Shown one piece after another: positions 61,916 through 64,000 of a DNA stretch of 64,000 bases. The position numbers were made by a program, and so were the translations under genes. Positions within the stretch are counted from its first letter, which is position 1. Every line of letters begins with the position of its first letter. Under the pieces are notes generated by a model. It was not told where the DNA came from. It did no database searches and worked only from the letters and a program-made list of their open reading frames with translations. The stretch is from Candidatus Sulfotelmatobacter sp. (GTDB taxonomy: Bacteria > Acidobacteriota > Terriglobia > Terriglobales > Acidobacteriaceae), in the NCBI GenBank assembly GCA_030041215.1, contig JASHOH010000006.1:1-64000 (forward strand), read 5' to 3'.

Positions 61916-63643
61916 TCAGGGTGTGTAGGGTTGCAGAATCGGTGGCGACGATCCAGCGTGTACGGTCCAGAACTGCCGCCTAGGATAGTAATTCAGCAAT
62001 TCCTGGTTTTGCTTCGGCCCCATGTCTCGTGCCCAAACGATTTTCGAGCCATCAATATCGGCGAGGTTATATACCCATTCACGGTCCAGATCGAAATCTG
62101 GAGAGTAACTCACCAGCACCACATGCTCACCCGGAAGCGCGTTCAGTTCTTGAACAACGGCTGCCCGCTCCATGTCGCCGTGTTGGAACTCTTTCTCGGG
62201 ATGGACGTGCGTCACCGCTAAACCGACACGCAGCACAACCGTTCCAATGTAAACCACGGTGACAGCGCGCACGAACGCCAGGCCCACGGGTCGCCCGCGC
62301 CAGCGAAACATCCGCGCGTGCCTCATGCACTGCATTACGATCAGAAAAAGCAGTGCCGTCGCCGGGGCAATGTAATGTGGCAGGAACCAGGTTTCAGCCT
62401 GAACGCCTAGTACAAAAATGATGAGGATCATCCAGGGCACGCGCATTTTGCGGTCGCGCAACGCCCATGGCAGCGCGATGAACGCGAACAATAACGGCGG
62501 GTTCAGATAGACTCGCCAAAAATCGTAAAGTGTTTGTCCGGTCTTGTGAATGAATCCACCGAGCGTCCGGTTTTCACGCCATTGCCTCAGCTCGCGTTCG
62601 TATTGCGCCTGCATTTTGGCGTGATGATATGTCTTCTGCGGCCACGCCGATTGCCAGATGAAATAACGTCCCGTGCCATACATCTCGCGGTTGACTTCAT
62701 ACGTCATGCGAAATGGGCTGCCGGTGACGCGGTAATAGTAATAACCGGTCCAGGCCGCGAGCGGGGTGAGCGTCAAAACCAAGGACAGGACGAACCTCTT
62801 GATCGAAACCCGTAGCGGAGGTGCGCGCCGGCCCAGCATCCATATCAGCAAAGCTAAGGCCACTCCGACGCTCAGCAACAATCCTTCATACGGACGTGTA
62901 TTCGCCAGAATGAACAAACCAATTCCCATGATCACGGCGTTACGCCACGAAGGGCGGCGTTTGATTCTGGGCAACGCGCCGAGAATCAAGGCTCCGCCGA
63001 GGGCAGGAAGGCTGGCGCACCAATATCCGTTGATCCAATAGCTCAGCAGGCCAAGACGGGGAATAGTAAGCACGCCGCCGAGTAGCGGCCAGCGCAAGGG
63101 CAGCCAGCCTTGCAGCATCCAGCAGATGGCGGCGCACATTACGGCCGCAGTCAGCAATTGTCCGATCCATGGATTGCCCAAAATCTCGCCGAACGCCAGC
63201 ACCAAGCCCTGGCCCGGCGGGTACATCGACATGTAGGTGGGGTGCCAGATCACATGGAAGGTTTCGAAGTGAATCCACATCGGGTGTGGAGGGTTTGTCA
63301 GCCGCTCGTGGGCGAAGGTGTCGCCGGCGAGCAGATAGCTGAATTCGTCGTGCCGTTGAGGCAGAGGAATGCCGGAGACCGGAATTACGGCAGCTCTAAT
63401 TGTCAGCAGCGCCAAGCCCACCAGAACTACGCAAAGCCCTTTTCGCGTGGCGAGCGACTTGCCAAACCGTTCCAGCCGCTTCAGTCCAACCGCTGACCAG
63501 AGTCCCGGAGACCTGATCTGCAAATACACCAGGACAGCCACGATCGCAACCGACTTCAAGATACCCAAAATTGTGAAAAGGATCGGGTGTGCAATCAGCA
63601 AGGCGGCAATTGGAGGTGGGGTGGAACTAATCCCGCGAATCAT
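61916..63643 (-). CDS. GT-C-like polytopic membrane protein
   Basis: 575 residues with about eleven to twelve membrane helices (for example 10-45, 70-90, 160-180, 195-225, 240-260, 280-300, 395-410, 425-470). The first long loop contains PQRHDEFSYLLAGDT, the Asp/Glu pair typical of family-39-like GT-C glycosyltransferases near the end of TM1, and a soluble C-terminal part. Probably a lipid-linked-sugar transferase or a relative; substrate unknown. It overlaps the upstream gene by 17 bp, so the two are coupled. Confidence 0.75.
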   Translation of the reverse strand: MIRGISSTPPPIAALLIAHPILFTILGILKSVAIVAVLVYLQIRSPGLWSAVGLKRLERFGKSLATRKGLCVVLVGLALLTIRAAVIPVSGIPLPQRHDEFSYLLAGDTFAHERLTNPPHPMWIHFETFHVIWHPTYMSMYPPGQGLVLAFGEILGNPWIGQLLTAAVMCAAICWMLQGWLPLRWPLLGGVLTIPRLGLLSYWINGYWCASLPALGGALILGALPRIKRRPSWRNAVIMGIGLFILANTRPYEGLLLSVGVALALLIWMLGRRAPPLRVSIKRFVLSLVLTLTPLAAWTGYYYYRVTGSPFRMTYEVNREMYGTGRYFIWQSAWPQKTYHHAKMQAQYERELRQWRENRTLGGFIHKTGQTLYDFWRVYLNPPLLFAFIALPWALRDRKMRVPWMILIIFVLGVQAETWFLPHYIAPATALLFLIVMQCMRHARMFRWRGRPVGLAFVRAVTVVYIGTVVLRVGLAVTHVHPEKEFQHGDMERAAVVQELNALPGEHVVLVSYSPDFDLDREWVYNLADIDGSKIVWARDMGPKQNQELLNYYPRRQFWTVHAGSSPPILQPYTP

Positions 63644-64000
63644 CGGATGTCTTCGTGTGAATGCGGTTCTTTCCCGCTTCGGTCAGCAAATACACGCCTA
63701 GAATCGCCATTTCCGGCTCGATGGGATGTCGGTAGCGCTGGCTGGTAAAGACGACGTAGTAAACGGCGGGATAGAAGAGGATCAGCCAAAACAAAAGCCA
63801 TGCTCCCGGCCTGCGCTGGCGCAACGCACGGCCAAGCCCCCAGAACATGAGCACAGAAGAGGCGAGAAAAAGCGAATTCTTTACCTGTGAAAGCCACCAT
63901 ACCTGCGCCAGACGCGGCCCGCCCGCCCAGAAATAAATGAAGCGTTTCAGGCAAAGCACGGCGAAGCGGCCGTAATCTGCCTTGATGTAGTCCATCGCCT
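63627..64000 (-). CDS. GT39-like membrane protein, C-terminal part
   Basis: The frame is open to the right window edge, so the N-terminus is missing. What is seen is the end of a polytopic protein: MDYIKADYGRFAVLCLKRF then helices with FLASSVLMFWGLG and WLLFWLILFYPAVYYVVF, and SQRYRHPIEPEMAILGVYLL, a pattern typical of the C-terminal third of family-39-like glycosyltransferases. It ends with a hydrophilic tail and overlaps the next gene by 17 bp. Confidence 0.7.
   Translation of the reverse strand, partial: AMDYIKADYGRFAVLCLKRFIYFWAGGPRLAQVWWLSQVKNSLFLASSVLMFWGLGRALRQRRPGAWLLFWLILFYPAVYYVVFTSQRYRHPIEPEMAILGVYLLTEAGKNRIHTKTSDDSRD

Noticed and set aside
2..64000. General stop-codon recoding (TAG or TGA read as sense)
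   Set aside because: Most genes here end at TGA, TAA or TAG at family-typical lengths; only two genes have internal stops.

Overview
The window looks like a stretch of chromosome from a soil-type Acidobacteriota (Terriglobia / Koribacter-like) genome. This is an inference from moderately high G+C, from the mix of large GAF/PAS kinases, PD40- and TPR-bearing Ser/Thr kinases, YncE/phosphoesterase fusions, M28 and S41 secreted peptidases and a DUF2277 protein, and from many short palindromic intergenic repeats with GTCATCCCGA-type ends. No tRNA, rRNA, CRISPR array, IS transposase or prophage gene was seen.

Layout. (1) 1-8157: the 3' part of leucyl aminopeptidase, a membrane protein, DUF2277, then a minus-strand operon of a 1329-residue soluble multi-GAF/PAS histidine kinase, a lone receiver and an NtrC-type sigma-54 activator. 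(2) 8468-16864: a plus-strand chemotaxis operon (TonB-C protein, MCP, CheW, CheR, CheA, CheB, CheY, CheX), interrupted twice by the same type of palindrome module. (3) 17042-21218: ileS followed by a CuA protein and a diheme cytochrome c. (4) 21245-29244: korAB between two inverted copies of a ~172-bp repeat, then accA and dnaE. (5) 29466-35434: a minus-strand set of exported proteins (M28 peptidase, YncE-phosphoesterase, S41 peptidase). (6) 35659-37417: an intact motB beside a beheaded motA that abuts a broken PAS gene. (7) 37953-40847: a molybdopterin oxidoreductase with a b-type cytochrome partner, then an ECF sigma/anti-sigma pair. (8) 40924-51577: exported aspartic protease-like and AlgH-like proteins, a PD40 Ser/Thr kinase, a ferredoxin-methyltransferase fusion, and small secreted and TPR proteins. 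(9) 51980-64000: a phosphatase gene split by one in-frame TGA, a zinc-ribbon/permease/ClpN operon, a TPR Ser/Thr kinase, a methyltransferase, an M1-like peptidase, a truncated DUF4097 gene next to a third repeat copy, and two GT-C-like membrane proteins running off the right edge.

Functionally the window joins signal transduction (two-component, chemotaxis, Ser/Thr kinases, ECF sigma) with core metabolism (2-oxoacid:ferredoxin oxidoreductase, acetyl-CoA carboxylase, IleRS, Pol III) and secreted hydrolysis. The strongest leads are the inverted repeat pair around korAB and its relative beside the truncated DUF4097 gene, the PAS/motA deletion junction, the single-stop phosphatase pseudogene, the ferredoxin-methyltransferase fusion, and the anti-sigma factor with an Ada-like cysteine module. 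I do not see a convincing wholly new multi-gene system.
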